A DNA stretch of 64,000 bases from Terasakiella sp033100395 (GTDB lineage Bacteria > Pseudomonadota > Alphaproteobacteria > Rhodospirillales > Terasakiellaceae). The notes below the pieces were generated by a model that made no database searches, was not told where the DNA came from, and was given only the letters and a program-made list of their open reading frames with translations. Positions 15,460-23,387 of the stretch are shown here, in pieces. The stretch covers positions 17,117 through 81,116 of the forward strand of contig NZ_JAWLVJ010000021.1 of the NCBI RefSeq assembly GCF_033100395.1, in the 5' to 3' direction. Positions within the stretch are counted from its first letter, which is position 1, and every line of letters begins with the position of its first letter. A program made the translations under genes and the position numbers.

Positions 15460-16215
15460 TTAAGCCCTCACCTTAATTTCTTGACCCGTTGTACGGTTGT
15501 TAATCAAAACCTCACCGTCCATTGAGGCCAGCGTTACAACGCCTTCATTTTTCTTGCCGAAACGTTCAATCGACATGAAGGCTTCCATGATCTCGCGGGT
15601 ATAGCCCTGCGTTTGCTTTTGGACAAACTCAAGTAAGTCCTCAGCGATCTCAACCTCAACAAGGCCTTTGGCAAGGTTCTTTACATCATCCACATCAGCT
15701 TTTTGGAATTCTACATACTGGGCGACACGGCTGGCGACCTGTGGGAACTTTTGTAGCTTATCTTTGATGCGATCCATGCCGACCAAGATGAAGGGAATTT
15801 CTGTAATGTCCGAAAAGTCACGCAGGGTTTCCAGCAGGTCAGAATCACTGGCAACGTGGTCAGCTTCATCAACAACCACACCGAATGTTTGCCCTCGGTT
15901 CTGCGCATCCATATCCATTGTTTGCAGGTGGGTTAGAGCGCTTCGAAAATTCGGTTCAAAGAAGCGTCCATAGTCCTTGACCCCCATGGCTGTGAGAAGC
16001 TCTCTCAACATCCAGCCCGGTGTCCACTCACGTTTGGCACGCAGGTAAACGGCGTTATTCTGTGTGGTCCACCATTCAAGGATTTCCGTTTTGCCAAGAC
16101 CGGGTTCGCCCTTGACTACCATCAGGCAGGCTTCTTCAGCTCCGCGTTCCTGAAGCTTGGACAGCCCCGCCAGAAACTTCATGACGTTTTTGGTCTGTAC
16201 AAATTGTGCTCTCAT
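15460..16215 (-). CDS. MuB-like AAA+ ATPase, transposition target selector
   Basis: A 251-residue AAA+ ATPase with Walker A GEPGLGKT (36-43) and Walker B VVVDEAD (111-117). In Mu, protein B coats target DNA, activates the transposase and gives target immunity. It lies 21 bp downstream of the transposase gene, as in Mu. Compared with Mu B (about 312 residues) it is short and lacks an obvious separate N-terminal DNA-binding domain, as is common in this branch. Confidence 0.88.
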   Translation of the reverse strand: MRAQFVQTKNVMKFLAGLSKLQERGAEEACLMVVKGEPGLGKTEILEWWTTQNNAVYLRAKREWTPGWMLRELLTAMGVKDYGRFFEPNFRSALTHLQTMDMDAQNRGQTFGVVVDEADHVASDSDLLETLRDFSDITEIPFILVGMDRIKDKLQKFPQVASRVAQYVEFQKADVDDVKNLAKGLVEVEIAEDLLEFVQKQTQGYTREIMEAFMSIERFGKKNEGVVTLASMDGEVLINNRTTGQEIKVRA

Positions 16216-16236
16216 TAGTACACTTCCTTCTCTACG

Positions 16237-18462
16237 TTATACCGCTGCACGTTTCGCAGCGATTTCTCTGAGGGTGTCCAGCACGACACCCTCAAATTCC
16301 ATCTGCATCCTGAAAATGTCGTTCTTGAGCTTGCGTTGTAGCTCTTCAACATCTGTGTCGGTTGCATGTGTCGGGTTCTCAGAAAGCCATTTCCCCCAGC
16401 TCACATCGTCGCTGAAGATTGGACGGCCAGTGGATGAAACCATCTTCACTGGTTCGTTGGTTTTCTGCATTTTGGCGAGTTCCGCTTCGGCGCGTTCCTG
16501 TGCATCCAGCGTTAGGATCGGAGCTTGTTCCGTCTCCTGATATTCTATTTCTAACGGGCGCTGAGACTCTGCGATCACTTCGGCGCGCTTGTCGTCCAGA
16601 CGTTTCAGGCGGCCTTTGGTGCGTTGTTCTTCCTTTTTCTGCTGGAAGCTCAAAGCCTCATGCATAGTGCCCTGATCGAAGTAGGCGCGCTTGTTGCCAT
16701 CAAGTTCGGCTACAGCCAGCAGGCGCATATCAAAGTCACGCACCCAGACCTTGGTGGCGTCATGAACGTCAAAGCCAACTAAAGCCCAATCGCCGTGGTA
16801 ATGTTCCAGATCGAAACTGAAATAGACGTTGTTCAGCAGGCGGACCTCGCCGCGAGAAATCTTGCGCTTCAGGTATGGACGCTTCAGATCGGCGGCTTCA
16901 TCCTTGGCGATCAGGATCGGTTGATTGCCTTCAGCCAGCCAGTTATCCCAGACCTCTTTCGGGCTAAGATAGCGGTTGCGACGGGTTTCAGGGCAACGAA
17001 CCCGCTTCAGGCTGCTGTGCGGTTTGGCGTTGTAGCTGTCGATCTGATCCTGAACACATTGTTTGAATTCATCCCATGTCATTTCAAATGGAGCCTTGCG
17101 TTTGGCGCGCAGTTCCTTGTCTGTGATGCGTTTGATTTCGCGGATGGCTTCCTTGTCGGCATCCTTGCCAACATAGGTGGTGTAGGACTTGGCAAGCGGC
17201 ACCCAGAGCGTTTTGTTCAGGCGTTCAATCACACCACGCGCTTGGGAGTTATAGGCCAGTGACTTCTTAGGCGTGATGCCCCAGCGGTCATAAAAACCAA
17301 CGGCGGGTGCCTCAAACAATTCAGCGCGGAAACCCGGCCCGTTATCTGTGTACCAGATGCAGCACATGCCGCGATGTCGCCCATCATCACCTTCAATGAT
17401 TGAAACTGACAGAGCTTCCAGAACGCCAAGGCTGTCTTCTGCCAGACCAACTGACCAACCAACCACATAGCGGGTGTAGATGTCGATGACGACAGTGATT
17501 TCAGGTCTGAAAGGTTGACCGTGGAAAGGATGTTCAACCGTTGCCTTGAAGGTGTGACCGTCAGAGCTATAAACGGCTGTAGGCCAGAGTTCAGATACAT
17601 CACGGCGCGTAAATGCTTTCATGGCTTTTAACGCCTGTGGCCCCATCCGGCCTTTATTTTGTGTGATAGGCGACAGCTTTTTGATAAACAGGCGCGCCTG
17701 ATCGTAAGTCGGAACCTGAATGTTTGCAGGAAGGTATTTCGGTAAATCTTCCATACAGCTCAATAGGGACGGTTTGTTCGGCTGCCGATAAAGTTCCAGC
17801 AGTTGCCATGCCCAGTCGGGAATGGTGAAATCGGTTTCTTTTGATAGTGCGGGTGCCAGTCCTGCGACACCATTCTTTTCTTTTGCTTTGAACCACTCGT
17901 AAATCGTGGCACGGCTTAGTTTGAGCTTAGTTTTCCCAGATTGTTTACCCGATTTCGCATTGGCCTGAATGATCAGATCGCGCAGGTATGAGGGTAAACG
18001 GTTTGTCAGTATAAGATCACGTAATCTTTCAATCGCATTAGTGCGACCACCGCGCATGCTTTGCTCATCAATCCAACGAAGGATGCCGCAGCGCGCTTCC
18101 ATGACGTCGACCTGCCATTGGTTAAGCTGATCCAGTTGGTCCGGCTTTTCCTTAAAGGCAACATCGACTTCTTCCACAAGAGCGCCGCCTTCGACATCTT
18201 CCTGCAGGTGGTTATCAATGAAATGATTAAATGCTACGGGAGGCAGAAGCACATAGTGATATTCCCAACCTCCACCTTTGCCAGATCGCTTCTGAGCCAA
18301 AGGGATACCATTTTTATCAAGGCTTGGCTGCCAGCGATTCCAGCGATCTTTAATGATCCATCCTTCTCTTTGCGCATGCCGAATTACCCCACGTTTATTG
18401 TTATAAAAATCGGGTAAATCCATTGCGGCATATTCGTCAGCAGAGAAGAAAGGTGCAGCCAT
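16237..18462 (-). CDS. MuA-like DDE transposase
   Basis: A 741-residue transposase of the rve/Mu family. An N-terminal winged-helix end-binding domain (about 8-70) is followed by helix-turn-helix domains (about 115-270), then the RNase-H-fold core. The acidic triad is D301 ('YSSDGHTFK'), D373 ('WYTDNGPGF') and E413 ('VIERLNKTLW'), matching D269/D336/E392 of Mu. The C-terminal beta-barrel and a helical tail that would contact the B protein follow. It acts on repeats such as those at 22083-22217. Size and motifs are complete. Confidence 0.94.
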   Translation of the reverse strand: MAAPFFSADEYAAMDLPDFYNNKRGVIRHAQREGWIIKDRWNRWQPSLDKNGIPLAQKRSGKGGGWEYHYVLLPPVAFNHFIDNHLQEDVEGGALVEEVDVAFKEKPDQLDQLNQWQVDVMEARCGILRWIDEQSMRGGRTNAIERLRDLILTNRLPSYLRDLIIQANAKSGKQSGKTKLKLSRATIYEWFKAKEKNGVAGLAPALSKETDFTIPDWAWQLLELYRQPNKPSLLSCMEDLPKYLPANIQVPTYDQARLFIKKLSPITQNKGRMGPQALKAMKAFTRRDVSELWPTAVYSSDGHTFKATVEHPFHGQPFRPEITVVIDIYTRYVVGWSVGLAEDSLGVLEALSVSIIEGDDGRHRGMCCIWYTDNGPGFRAELFEAPAVGFYDRWGITPKKSLAYNSQARGVIERLNKTLWVPLAKSYTTYVGKDADKEAIREIKRITDKELRAKRKAPFEMTWDEFKQCVQDQIDSYNAKPHSSLKRVRCPETRRNRYLSPKEVWDNWLAEGNQPILIAKDEAADLKRPYLKRKISRGEVRLLNNVYFSFDLEHYHGDWALVGFDVHDATKVWVRDFDMRLLAVAELDGNKRAYFDQGTMHEALSFQQKKEEQRTKGRLKRLDDKRAEVIAESQRPLEIEYQETEQAPILTLDAQERAEAELAKMQKTNEPVKMVSSTGRPIFSDDVSWGKWLSENPTHATDTDVEELQRKLKNDIFRMQMEFEGVVLDTLREIAAKRAAV

Positions 18463-19328
18463 TACGCAACCTCCTTACTTGCTTCTGGCAGGGTAATACC
18501 CTGATCCGCCAGCCATTGCAGGAACTCACCCTGTTCCGGCTGGAGAGCTTGTTTCCAAGCGTTCTTCAATTTGTTGAGGCGGCGTTCCTCAGGCGTTTCC
18601 GGCTTATCAACTTTACCTGCAAGGTGCGCCTTGCATTTAGCGACACTGAGAAGAGGGTTTTCTTCGCGTAACATCAGATCAAGATATTTTGCCTGTGTTT
18701 CGGGGTCGCAGCGCGCAAGATTAAGGAGTTCTCCATGCTTATTGGAAATCCAGCTTCCGTCGATCCGCTCGTGACTCTCTGGAGAAAGACCCTTGGCGAT
18801 TTTCAGTTGTTTCTGGATTTTTGACTCTGAGCATCGCATCAAATTGGCAGCCTCAGAACAAAACGGAATATTTCCGTTTTGATTTTTAGCGTCTTCCGAC
18901 TTGCGATCACCACCCGGTTTTGTTTCCGGGTATTTCTCCCAGTAAATCTCCTGCTTTTCAGCCAAAAATTTAGCTTCATCAAAGGCATTCAATTCATGAC
19001 GGCGCAAGTTCTCATCAATTTCGATCATCCGCGCATCAAGCGGTGTCTCAGGTTCAACGACGATTGCAGGGATATCATCCCACTGTAAAATCCATGCGGC
19101 AGATAGGCGGTGCATGCCGCAAACCACCATGTAGCCGTCAAGCTTTTCGGCAGCCCATTTAGTGTGGTCTTTCGGGTCAACCTCACGCGCAGGGCGGACA
19201 ATGATCGGATACAGCAAGCCAATTTCTTGGATGGAGGAAATCAAGTCCTCAACCTTATCGCTGTTCTTAGAGCGTAAACGGTTTTGGTGTGATATGTCGG
19301 CTAGAGGAATGCGAAGTTCGTTGCTCAT
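18462..19328 (-). CDS. ParB/Spo0J-like nuclease-domain protein of the phage early region
   Basis: A 288-residue protein with an N-terminal ParB-like domain: 'IPLADISHQNRLRS', 'DLISSIQEIGLLYPIIVRP', 'YMVVCGMHRLSAAWIL' and 'ENLRRHELNAFDEAKFLAEK'. A helix-turn-helix part (about 150-180) and a helical C-terminus follow. ParB-like genes occur upstream of the transposase in alphaproteobacterial Mu-like phages; they may bind DNA or CTP, but no parA is present. Overlaps the transposase start by 1 bp. Confidence 0.82.
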   Translation of the reverse strand: MSNELRIPLADISHQNRLRSKNSDKVEDLISSIQEIGLLYPIIVRPAREVDPKDHTKWAAEKLDGYMVVCGMHRLSAAWILQWDDIPAIVVEPETPLDARMIEIDENLRRHELNAFDEAKFLAEKQEIYWEKYPETKPGGDRKSEDAKNQNGNIPFCSEAANLMRCSESKIQKQLKIAKGLSPESHERIDGSWISNKHGELLNLARCDPETQAKYLDLMLREENPLLSVAKCKAHLAGKVDKPETPEERRLNKLKNAWKQALQPEQGEFLQWLADQGITLPEASKEVA

Positions 19329-19816
19329 GCCTCACCTCCTGCTTGCATCAAAGGCAGATCAGCGATGTCTTTCAAAATCTGTTTGGCGGCTGTTTGTTGC
19401 ATGACCACCATCTGCCCGATACGGGCATAATAAAGGTGGCTGGTACCCGCGACCCGGCAGCCAGCTTGTTGTGCAAACCAGTCAAGGAAGTTTGATCCGA
19501 GAATAACGGTCAGAGGGGCAACATAGTGGGCAGGCAGGTCGCTGGGGTGGCTGTCCTTGGTCCACATATCAATGTTGTGTTTTGAAACTTCTGTGCCCGT
19601 CCAGGCACTGAGAAGGGCGGCAACTTCTTCACGAGATTTATCGCTAAGCTTGAGGGCCGTTGCCAGCCATTGGCGTGTTGCCATTTTACAATCTAACCCA
19701 CCGTTATCAGGGTTAGGCGCTGCGGGGGCTTCAATTAGTTCGATACCAGTTTGTTGTGCAAACATATCGAATTGGTCTGGGTGAGGTTGTGTACGGCTGC
19801 TTTTTTTTCTAGCCAT
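19325..19816 (-). CDS. Hypothetical early phage protein
   Basis: About 163 residues, starting at MARKKSSRTQPHPDQFDMFAQQTG; an AGGAG Shine-Dalgarno and the protein-like start favour this over a longer frame reaching 20068. The middle has 'LSDKSREEVAALLSAWTGTEVSKHNIDMWTKD', suggestive of a helix-turn-helix, and the rest is helical. It is conserved in position between Ner and ParB-like genes in related phages; function unknown. Confidence 0.65.
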   Translation of the reverse strand: MARKKSSRTQPHPDQFDMFAQQTGIELIEAPAAPNPDNGGLDCKMATRQWLATALKLSDKSREEVAALLSAWTGTEVSKHNIDMWTKDSHPSDLPAHYVAPLTVILGSNFLDWFAQQAGCRVAGTSHLYYARIGQMVVMQQTAAKQILKDIADLPLMQAGGEA

Positions 19817-19841
19817 GTCATTGCTCCTTTCGGAAAAAGGA

Positions 19842-19917
19842 CCGGACGACACTTTTGTGCACTGTGCCGTCCGGCCAGTTAGCTCTCCTCGTCTTGGGAT
19901 AACTAGGGAGAGGAGAG
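19842..19917 (-). other. Two hairpins in the early leader between ner and the next gene
   Basis: CCGGACG (19842-19848) pairs with CGTCCGG (19868-19874), and CTCTCCTC (19883-19890) pairs with GAGGAGAG (19910-19917). They sit in the 255-bp leader ahead of the gene starting at 19816. Neither is followed by a T-run on the - strand, so they look like leader RNA structure rather than terminators. Confidence 0.35.
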
Positions 19918-20071
19918 AGGCAAAGTAGGTGGCAGACTGACGATCAGGCGTTATCGAGGGGACGTTATCGCCAGCCTGCCGATCTGTCGTTTGGGAGGAA
20001 ACGCGCAAAGCACCAAACGGCAGAATTCTGTTGTTCGCGGCGCATGCATAAAATGAACATTCAGTCATTGT

Positions 20072-20377
20072 TCACGCCGCCTTCGTAAATTGGTCGTTGT
20101 GCCGGGCTTTTTTTTTGATATTCTGTTTCCCGACATGCTGATCTTTCAAAGGGTTGCCGTCTTGGTCGTAACGATCAGGCCAAATTTCTTGAGGCTCCAT
20201 TTTTATGAGTTTTGCAATTTTGGCTTCGACTGTAGGCCAAGGATTCCGTAGGCAAGTATTAATTGCTGTCCAATGGAAACCCCAGTGACGAGACAGACCA
20301 ACCATGGTCCAACCCGTCATACGGATTTTGGCTTTAATCTCTTCTTTGTGGAGACCTTTTGCAGGTTCGCGTGTCAT
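20072..20377 (-). CDS. Ner-like early regulator
   Basis: A 101-residue DNA-binding protein of the Ner/Nlp family. Its core 'IKAKIRMTGWTMVGLSRHWGFHWTAINTCLRNPWPTVEAKIAKLI' is followed by 'PQEIWPDRYDQDGNP', the signature of Ner proteins. In Mu, Ner turns down the early and repressor promoters during lytic growth. The start has an AAGGAG Shine-Dalgarno. It is the first gene of the - strand early operon and faces the repressor gene across the operator region. Confidence 0.88.
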   Translation of the reverse strand: MTREPAKGLHKEEIKAKIRMTGWTMVGLSRHWGFHWTAINTCLRNPWPTVEAKIAKLIKMEPQEIWPDRYDQDGNPLKDQHVGKQNIKKKARHNDQFTKAA

Positions 20378-20393
20378 GAGTTCTCCTTAAGGT

Positions 20394-20417
20394 GCCGATG
20401 GTCAGATCGGCTTTTTT
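20394..20417 (+). terminator. Intrinsic terminator reading rightward, upstream of the repressor promoter region
   Basis: GCCGAT (20394-20399) pairs with ATCGGC (20406-20411), followed by six T residues on the + strand. It lies inside the 5' leader of ner on the other strand. It would stop transcripts running antisense through the early genes from reaching the repressor region. Confidence 0.55.
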
Positions 20418-20446
20418 CGGGGTGTCCATTTTCTAGTTCTAGAATG

Positions 20447-20475
20447 AACATATACGACAAAAATGGCGTAATCAA
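20447..20475 (-). promoter_or_regulatory. Predicted early promoter (Pe) for ner and the transposition genes
   Basis: On the - strand TTGATT (20475-20470), a 17-bp spacer and TATGTT (20452-20447) form a sigma-70-like promoter reading into ner. The spacer contains the operator-like CGACAAAAATGGCG at 20455-20468, so repressor bound there would block polymerase. Confidence 0.5.
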
Positions 20476-20592
20476 TACTAAAAATGTCGTGTCACAGTTA
20501 TGATTTTGCCAAAAAGGCGACAAATGTGGCGCATATTGTTGATTTTGTTACCTTTTTGTCGTTCTGTGACGCTTTGTACAAAAATGTGCACG
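20455..20592. promoter_or_regulatory. Operator array: three copies of a (C)GACAAA-ATG-GCG type motif
   Basis: Copies are CGACAAAAATGGCG (20455-20468), CGACAAATGTGGCG (20518-20531) and GTACAAAAATGTGCACG (20576-20592). They lie between the divergent ner and repressor genes, where Mu-like phages place repressor and Ner sites. Which protein binds which copy cannot be told from sequence. Confidence 0.45.
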
Positions 20593-20593
20593 T

Positions 20594-20622
20594 TGTCACA
20601 GAAAGGGAGTTTTTCTGTGACA
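20594..20622 (+). promoter_or_regulatory. 11-bp perfect inverted repeat over the repressor ribosome-binding site and start
   Basis: TGTCACAGAAA (20594-20604) and TTTCTGTGACA (20612-20622) flank GGGAGTT, which contains the Shine-Dalgarno; the right arm ends on the A of the start codon. It may be an autoregulatory operator, or in RNA a stem that exposes the Shine-Dalgarno in its loop. A related half, GTTCTGTGACG, occurs near 20561. Confidence 0.5.
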
Positions 20623-21068
20623 TGCAAAATATTGCTGATCGCTTAAAAGAAATTCGAAAAGACCTAGGCATAGCTCAAGAAGAGATGGCGAAGGTAGTTG
20701 GGACAAAGTTTCGCACTTGGCAAAGGTATGAAGCGGGTTCGTCTCTGCCTAAATTGCAGTATTTAGTGACGCTGGCTGAGAAAGGCTATGATGTTAACTG
20801 GTTGCTAACGGGTGAAGGTAGTATAAAAAAAGTACAGAAAGACAATGCTTTAGAACCGGATTCTCTCTTGATAGATGCGGCGGCATGGTTCCTTCAATGG
20901 TCACAGGAGAATAAATTCAGTATTGACACGGATAAGTATCCTGATGCCTTAAGATGGTGCTATGACGCTGTTTTAAAAGAGAAAAAAGTAAATCCTGATA
21001 TTACTTCTACTGAGCTAAGAGACTACTTAAGGAAGTCTTTATCTTTTCAATTACTTTTAAATAGATAG
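20622..21068 (+). CDS. Phage repressor, helix-turn-helix (XRE/CI-like N-terminal domain)
   Basis: A 148-residue protein starting at MQNIADRLKEIRKDLGIAQEEMAK. The XRE helix-turn-helix covers about 5-60 ('GTKFRTWQRYEAGSSLPKLQYLVTLAEKGYDVNWLLTGEG', a bacteriophage CI-type ending). The C-terminal helical part replaces the usual peptidase domain; no LexA-like Ser/Lys pair is seen, so RecA-driven self-cleavage is unlikely. It is transcribed away from ner and probably keeps the lysogenic state by blocking the early promoter. The gene is visibly A/T-rich compared with the structural genes. Confidence 0.82.
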   Translation: MQNIADRLKEIRKDLGIAQEEMAKVVGTKFRTWQRYEAGSSLPKLQYLVTLAEKGYDVNWLLTGEGSIKKVQKDNALEPDSLLIDAAAWFLQWSQENKFSIDTDKYPDALRWCYDAVLKEKKVNPDITSTELRDYLRKSLSFQLLLNR

Positions 21069-21088
21069 ATTTGCGCTATAAATGTGGG

Positions 21089-21112
21089 GTGAGGTGAGTG
21101 CCATCACCTCAC
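21089..21112 (+). terminator. 9-bp hairpin downstream of the repressor gene
   Basis: GTGAGGTGA (21089-21097) and TCACCTCAC (21104-21112) form a perfect stem with a 6-nt loop, 21 bp after the repressor stop. No T-run follows, so it may be a Rho-dependent or processing structure. A second G/C-rich palindrome (CCCCGCGCGGGG) lies at 21154-21165. Confidence 0.4.
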
Positions 21113-21190
21113 GTTCGGATGCATAGGGTCCTTATCGTGAAACCACGCCCACTCCCCGCGCGGGGGTCCGGCAAAATCGCAAGGTATCAA

Positions 21191-21502
21191 ATGTCCGACT
21201 TCAATACTTCAGTCCTTAAGGAGAAACCTTTTTCTTGGAAATTGAGCTTTTATAGTTTCTGCCTTTTAATCAGCATAGGCTATGCCAGTTTTTATTTTTG
21301 GCAAGGTACTCGTCCGATTGATGTGAATCAATCCAATGTTCTAAAAGCCGTAGTTGACGATGTGGCAAAAGCGGAAAGCCGCACTGTTCAAGGCGTTTGG
21401 GCTGAAATACATAGAACCTATGGGGTGCGTACTCTTCACGATTTGAAGAAAAACGACTACAACGATCTAATGGATCGGTTAGCTCGGCGGCTCCAAAAAT
21501 AA
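21191..21502 (+). CDS. Small single-pass membrane protein, probable phage accessory (moron) gene
   Basis: A 103-residue protein with one membrane segment (about 17-37, 'LSFYSFCLLISIGYASFYFW') and a soluble domain containing 'VLKAVVDDVAKAESRTVQGVWAEIHRTYGVRTLHDLKKNDYNDLMDRLARRLQ', a fold reminiscent of small phage DNA-binding or ORF6C-like helices. AAGG lies upstream of the ATG. It is located between the repressor and the phage end, where lysogeny-expressed genes are often added. No defined function. Confidence 0.55.
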   Translation: MSDFNTSVLKEKPFSWKLSFYSFCLLISIGYASFYFWQGTRPIDVNQSNVLKAVVDDVAKAESRTVQGVWAEIHRTYGVRTLHDLKKNDYNDLMDRLARRLQK

Positions 21503-21503
21503 A

Positions 21504-21528
21504 GAGAGAGGGTGATAAGCCCTCTCTC
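21504..21528 (+). terminator. Hairpin terminator after the membrane protein gene
   Basis: GAGAGAGGG (21504-21512) and CCCTCTCTC (21520-21528) form a perfect 9-bp stem with a 7-nt loop directly after the stop codon. Only a weak A/T tail follows. Confidence 0.55.
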
Positions 21529-21561
21529 ATATTTACAATTGACTTGCATAATGAGATTAAC

Positions 21562-22041
21562 ATGAAATTTGTTTTAGTAGCCTTAAGTCTCTTCCTTGTG
21601 GGATGTGGTGAAACACCAGAAGAAAACCGTAAAAAATCTGCTCAAGAGTTGTCAAAAAAAGTGATTATAGCGGAAGAAGCAAGTGATAAAGAAAGACAAT
21701 TGATTATCAAGACATTAGCTTATCTCTTTTCGACACATTGCAAAGGTTTAGTCCAATACAGGTCATCCATAGAGAGCATTGAAGTATCATATGCAGACGA
21801 TGAAAAAATTAAAAATGCTTATGAATGGGCACGAAAGCGTTACGGATGGTCATATTTTGTTGAACTTAAACCGAAAATCAAAGGTAAACCACAACTCGGA
21901 ATATCAGACGCTGCAGGACATACGCTCTATTTCTATGCTGGTGTCGGTATGCTTAGCGGTATTTATGGACGAAAAGATGAGGGTAAAGAGATTTGTAGCC
22001 TTCCTGAAAGTCGCTTTCTCCCTGATGAAATGCTACGTTGA
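21562..22041 (+). CDS. Putative lipoprotein, probable phage accessory gene
   Basis: A 159-residue protein with a lipoprotein signal: MKFVLVALSLFLVGC, lipobox cysteine at 15. The mature part is charged and helical, then 'YGWSYFVELKPKIKGKPQLGISDAAGHTLYFYAGVG'. No family recognised. It is A/T-rich and sits between the repressor and the phage terminus. Surface lipoproteins encoded in this location by other temperate phages can block superinfection; whether this one does is unknown. Confidence 0.6.
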   Translation: MKFVLVALSLFLVGCGETPEENRKKSAQELSKKVIIAEEASDKERQLIIKTLAYLFSTHCKGLVQYRSSIESIEVSYADDEKIKNAYEWARKRYGWSYFVELKPKIKGKPQLGISDAAGHTLYFYAGVGMLSGIYGRKDEGKEICSLPESRFLPDEMLR

Positions 22042-22082
22042 GCATAGATTACGACGCATTTTTGATCACTTCCGTTTTATAT

Positions 22083-22217
22083 TGTCCAGAAACAAACTCA
22101 AAAAAATCTCATTATTTCTCATTCCTGTCCAGAAACCGCTTTTGGGTGCGTTAACCCTCTATCCCTTATAAACAGCCGTTCTAACGGTGAAATCACCTTG
22201 GAACCGTCTGTCCAGAA
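22083..22217. repeat. Three transposase-site-like repeats at the phage terminus (TGTCCAGAA)
   Basis: Copies at 22083-22093 (TGTCCAGAAAC), 22126-22137 (TGTCCAGAAACC) and 22209-22217 (TGTCCAGAA) share orientation and cluster within the last 140 bp of the element. Mu ends carry three MuA sites each, unevenly spaced, with the outermost a few bp from the end. Here the outermost copy ends 7 bp from the proposed terminus at 22224. Confidence 0.7.
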
Positions 22218-22224
22218 TGAAACA

Positions 22225-22433
22225 CCCCCCTACAGACAAGGGCCCAAGCCCGCAGACTCTACGGAGCATGGCAAAGCCCCGCGCACGATAAATCTGGACC
22301 CCAAAACCAACAGGAAACCACTTGACCTGAGATGCGTTCGGAAAAGGATAGTCCTGAGACGGTTCGAAGATTGCGTAAGGCAATCAGCCATGCTTATATT
22401 TTAATAAGTGGGGAGACGGAGGCAAAATTACCG
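22225..22433 (+). other. Host DNA next to the prophage end, no confident gene
   Basis: The stretch begins with a run of C and holds an open frame to 22404 ('TINLDPKTNRKPLDLRC...') that could be the 3' remnant of a gene cut by the prophage, but no family is recognised. It also includes the untranslated region of the next gene, with a GGAGG Shine-Dalgarno at 22418-22422. The prophage may have separated the next gene from its original promoter. Confidence 0.3.
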
Positions 22434-23387
22434 ATGGCCATAAGTGCAGTCATTCTTTGCGCGGGAGAAGCCACACGCTGGCATCAAAGTCCGCACATGC
22501 CAAAACAACTGGTTATGCTGGGGGGAGAAGCCCTCCTTCATCGCAGTGTTCGTTTGTTGAAAGAAAACGGCGTTTCTCAGATAACGGTTGTGGCACTTGA
22601 CGAGCGGTTACGTGTTGAGGGGTGTGACTTTTTTTCTCCCGCAGACCACCTCTGGATTGTGGAAACTTTAAAATCCAGTGAAAGCCTGTGGGCGGAGCGA
22701 ACCATCATTTTGCTGGGTGATGTCTATTATTCAGAAGCTGCCATGGCGCAGATTGTTGGGAATTCAGAAGAAGTCACTTTCTTTGGCAGGGAAGGGCCGA
22801 GCCCGATTACGTTAAGTTCGTCCGGGGAGCTGTTTGCGCTTTCATTTCAATCTTCGTTTCAGCGGCGATTAAAAGTGATCCTGAGCGAGGTGATTGAAAA
22901 GGCAAAACAGGGAAAATGGGGGAAGTTGTGGGATGTCTATGGTCGTATCGCAGGGCCTGAAGATGTGAATTTCAAAACTGCGGTAAAAGAGATTGAGAGG
23001 GTTTATTTCCATCGTATCTATGATTTAACCGAAGATGTGGATACGGTTGAAGAATTCAAGACCTTGCAGGCCGTGCACGGGTTCTGGCAGAAATGGCAGG
23101 TACGTTCATTGAATGAGGTGGTGCAAAATCCAGTCTGTTTAGCAGCTTATTTTGATTTTGGGAAATCTCTGTTCAATCGTCCTTCCTATGAGCAGGCCCT
23201 CGGCGTGTTCGATACTATCCTGAGAGTGCAGCCGGATCATACTGAGTGTAAATCCTTATTGGGACTGGACGAGCAAAGCACTCTTGACTTTTCGGCCTTT
23301 AAATCAGATGCAGAGGAAGAAAACCTGATCGTATCTGCGGCGGCTAATTATATACGTGAAATTGGACCGCGCACGCTCATGCTGTAG
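22434..23387 (+). CDS. Nucleotidyltransferase-like (NTP_transferase) protein
   Basis: A 317-residue protein starting with the Rossmann-type 'MAISAVILCAGEATRWHQ...MPKQLVMLGGEALLHRSVRLL', the pattern of sugar-1-phosphate or MobA-like nucleotidyltransferases, though the usual GxGxR loop is degenerate (CAGEATRW). 'IILLGDVYYSE' supplies a metal-binding aspartate. The C-terminal third resembles a TPR-like tail ('CLAAYFDFGKSLFNRPSYEQALGVFDTILRVQPDH'). The start at 22434 is preferred for its GGAGG; an ATG at 22332 would add 34 less protein-like residues. Substrate unknown. Confidence 0.7.
   Translation: MAISAVILCAGEATRWHQSPHMPKQLVMLGGEALLHRSVRLLKENGVSQITVVALDERLRVEGCDFFSPADHLWIVETLKSSESLWAERTIILLGDVYYSEAAMAQIVGNSEEVTFFGREGPSPITLSSSGELFALSFQSSFQRRLKVILSEVIEKAKQGKWGKLWDVYGRIAGPEDVNFKTAVKEIERVYFHRIYDLTEDVDTVEEFKTLQAVHGFWQKWQVRSLNEVVQNPVCLAAYFDFGKSLFNRPSYEQALGVFDTILRVQPDHTECKSLLGLDEQSTLDFSAFKSDAEEENLIVSAAANYIREIGPRTLML

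Larger units (their letters stand above)
1..22224 (-). mobile_element. Mu-like transposable prophage (left terminus and early-to-late genes; continues beyond window)
   Basis: The gene order, read right to left, is that of Mu relatives: repressor, Ner, transposase A, ATPase B, gp16, Mor/C, endolysin, holin, gp25-gp30, protease I. The right-hand boundary is set at 22224, where the phage strand would read 5'-TGTTTCATTCTGGACAG, starting with the TG typical of Mu-type ends and carrying the first of three transposase-site-like repeats. The other terminus and the target duplication lie outside the window. All phage genes seen look intact, so the element could be functional. The boundary is inferred from motif and gene context; the family assignment is firm. 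Confidence 0.9.

Noticed and set aside
19817..20068. N-terminal extension of the early gene that starts at 19816
   Set aside because: The extension is not protein-like, and an AGGAG site lies directly before the ATG at 19816.
20484..20621. 46-codon N-terminal extension of the repressor
   Set aside because: It covers the operator/promoter region, has no Shine-Dalgarno, and the helix-turn-helix starts normally from ATG 20622.
22198..22404. 68-codon frame spanning the phage-host junction as a gene
   Set aside because: It begins inside the phage end and crosses the inferred boundary; no family recognised. It may hold a host 3' remnant only.
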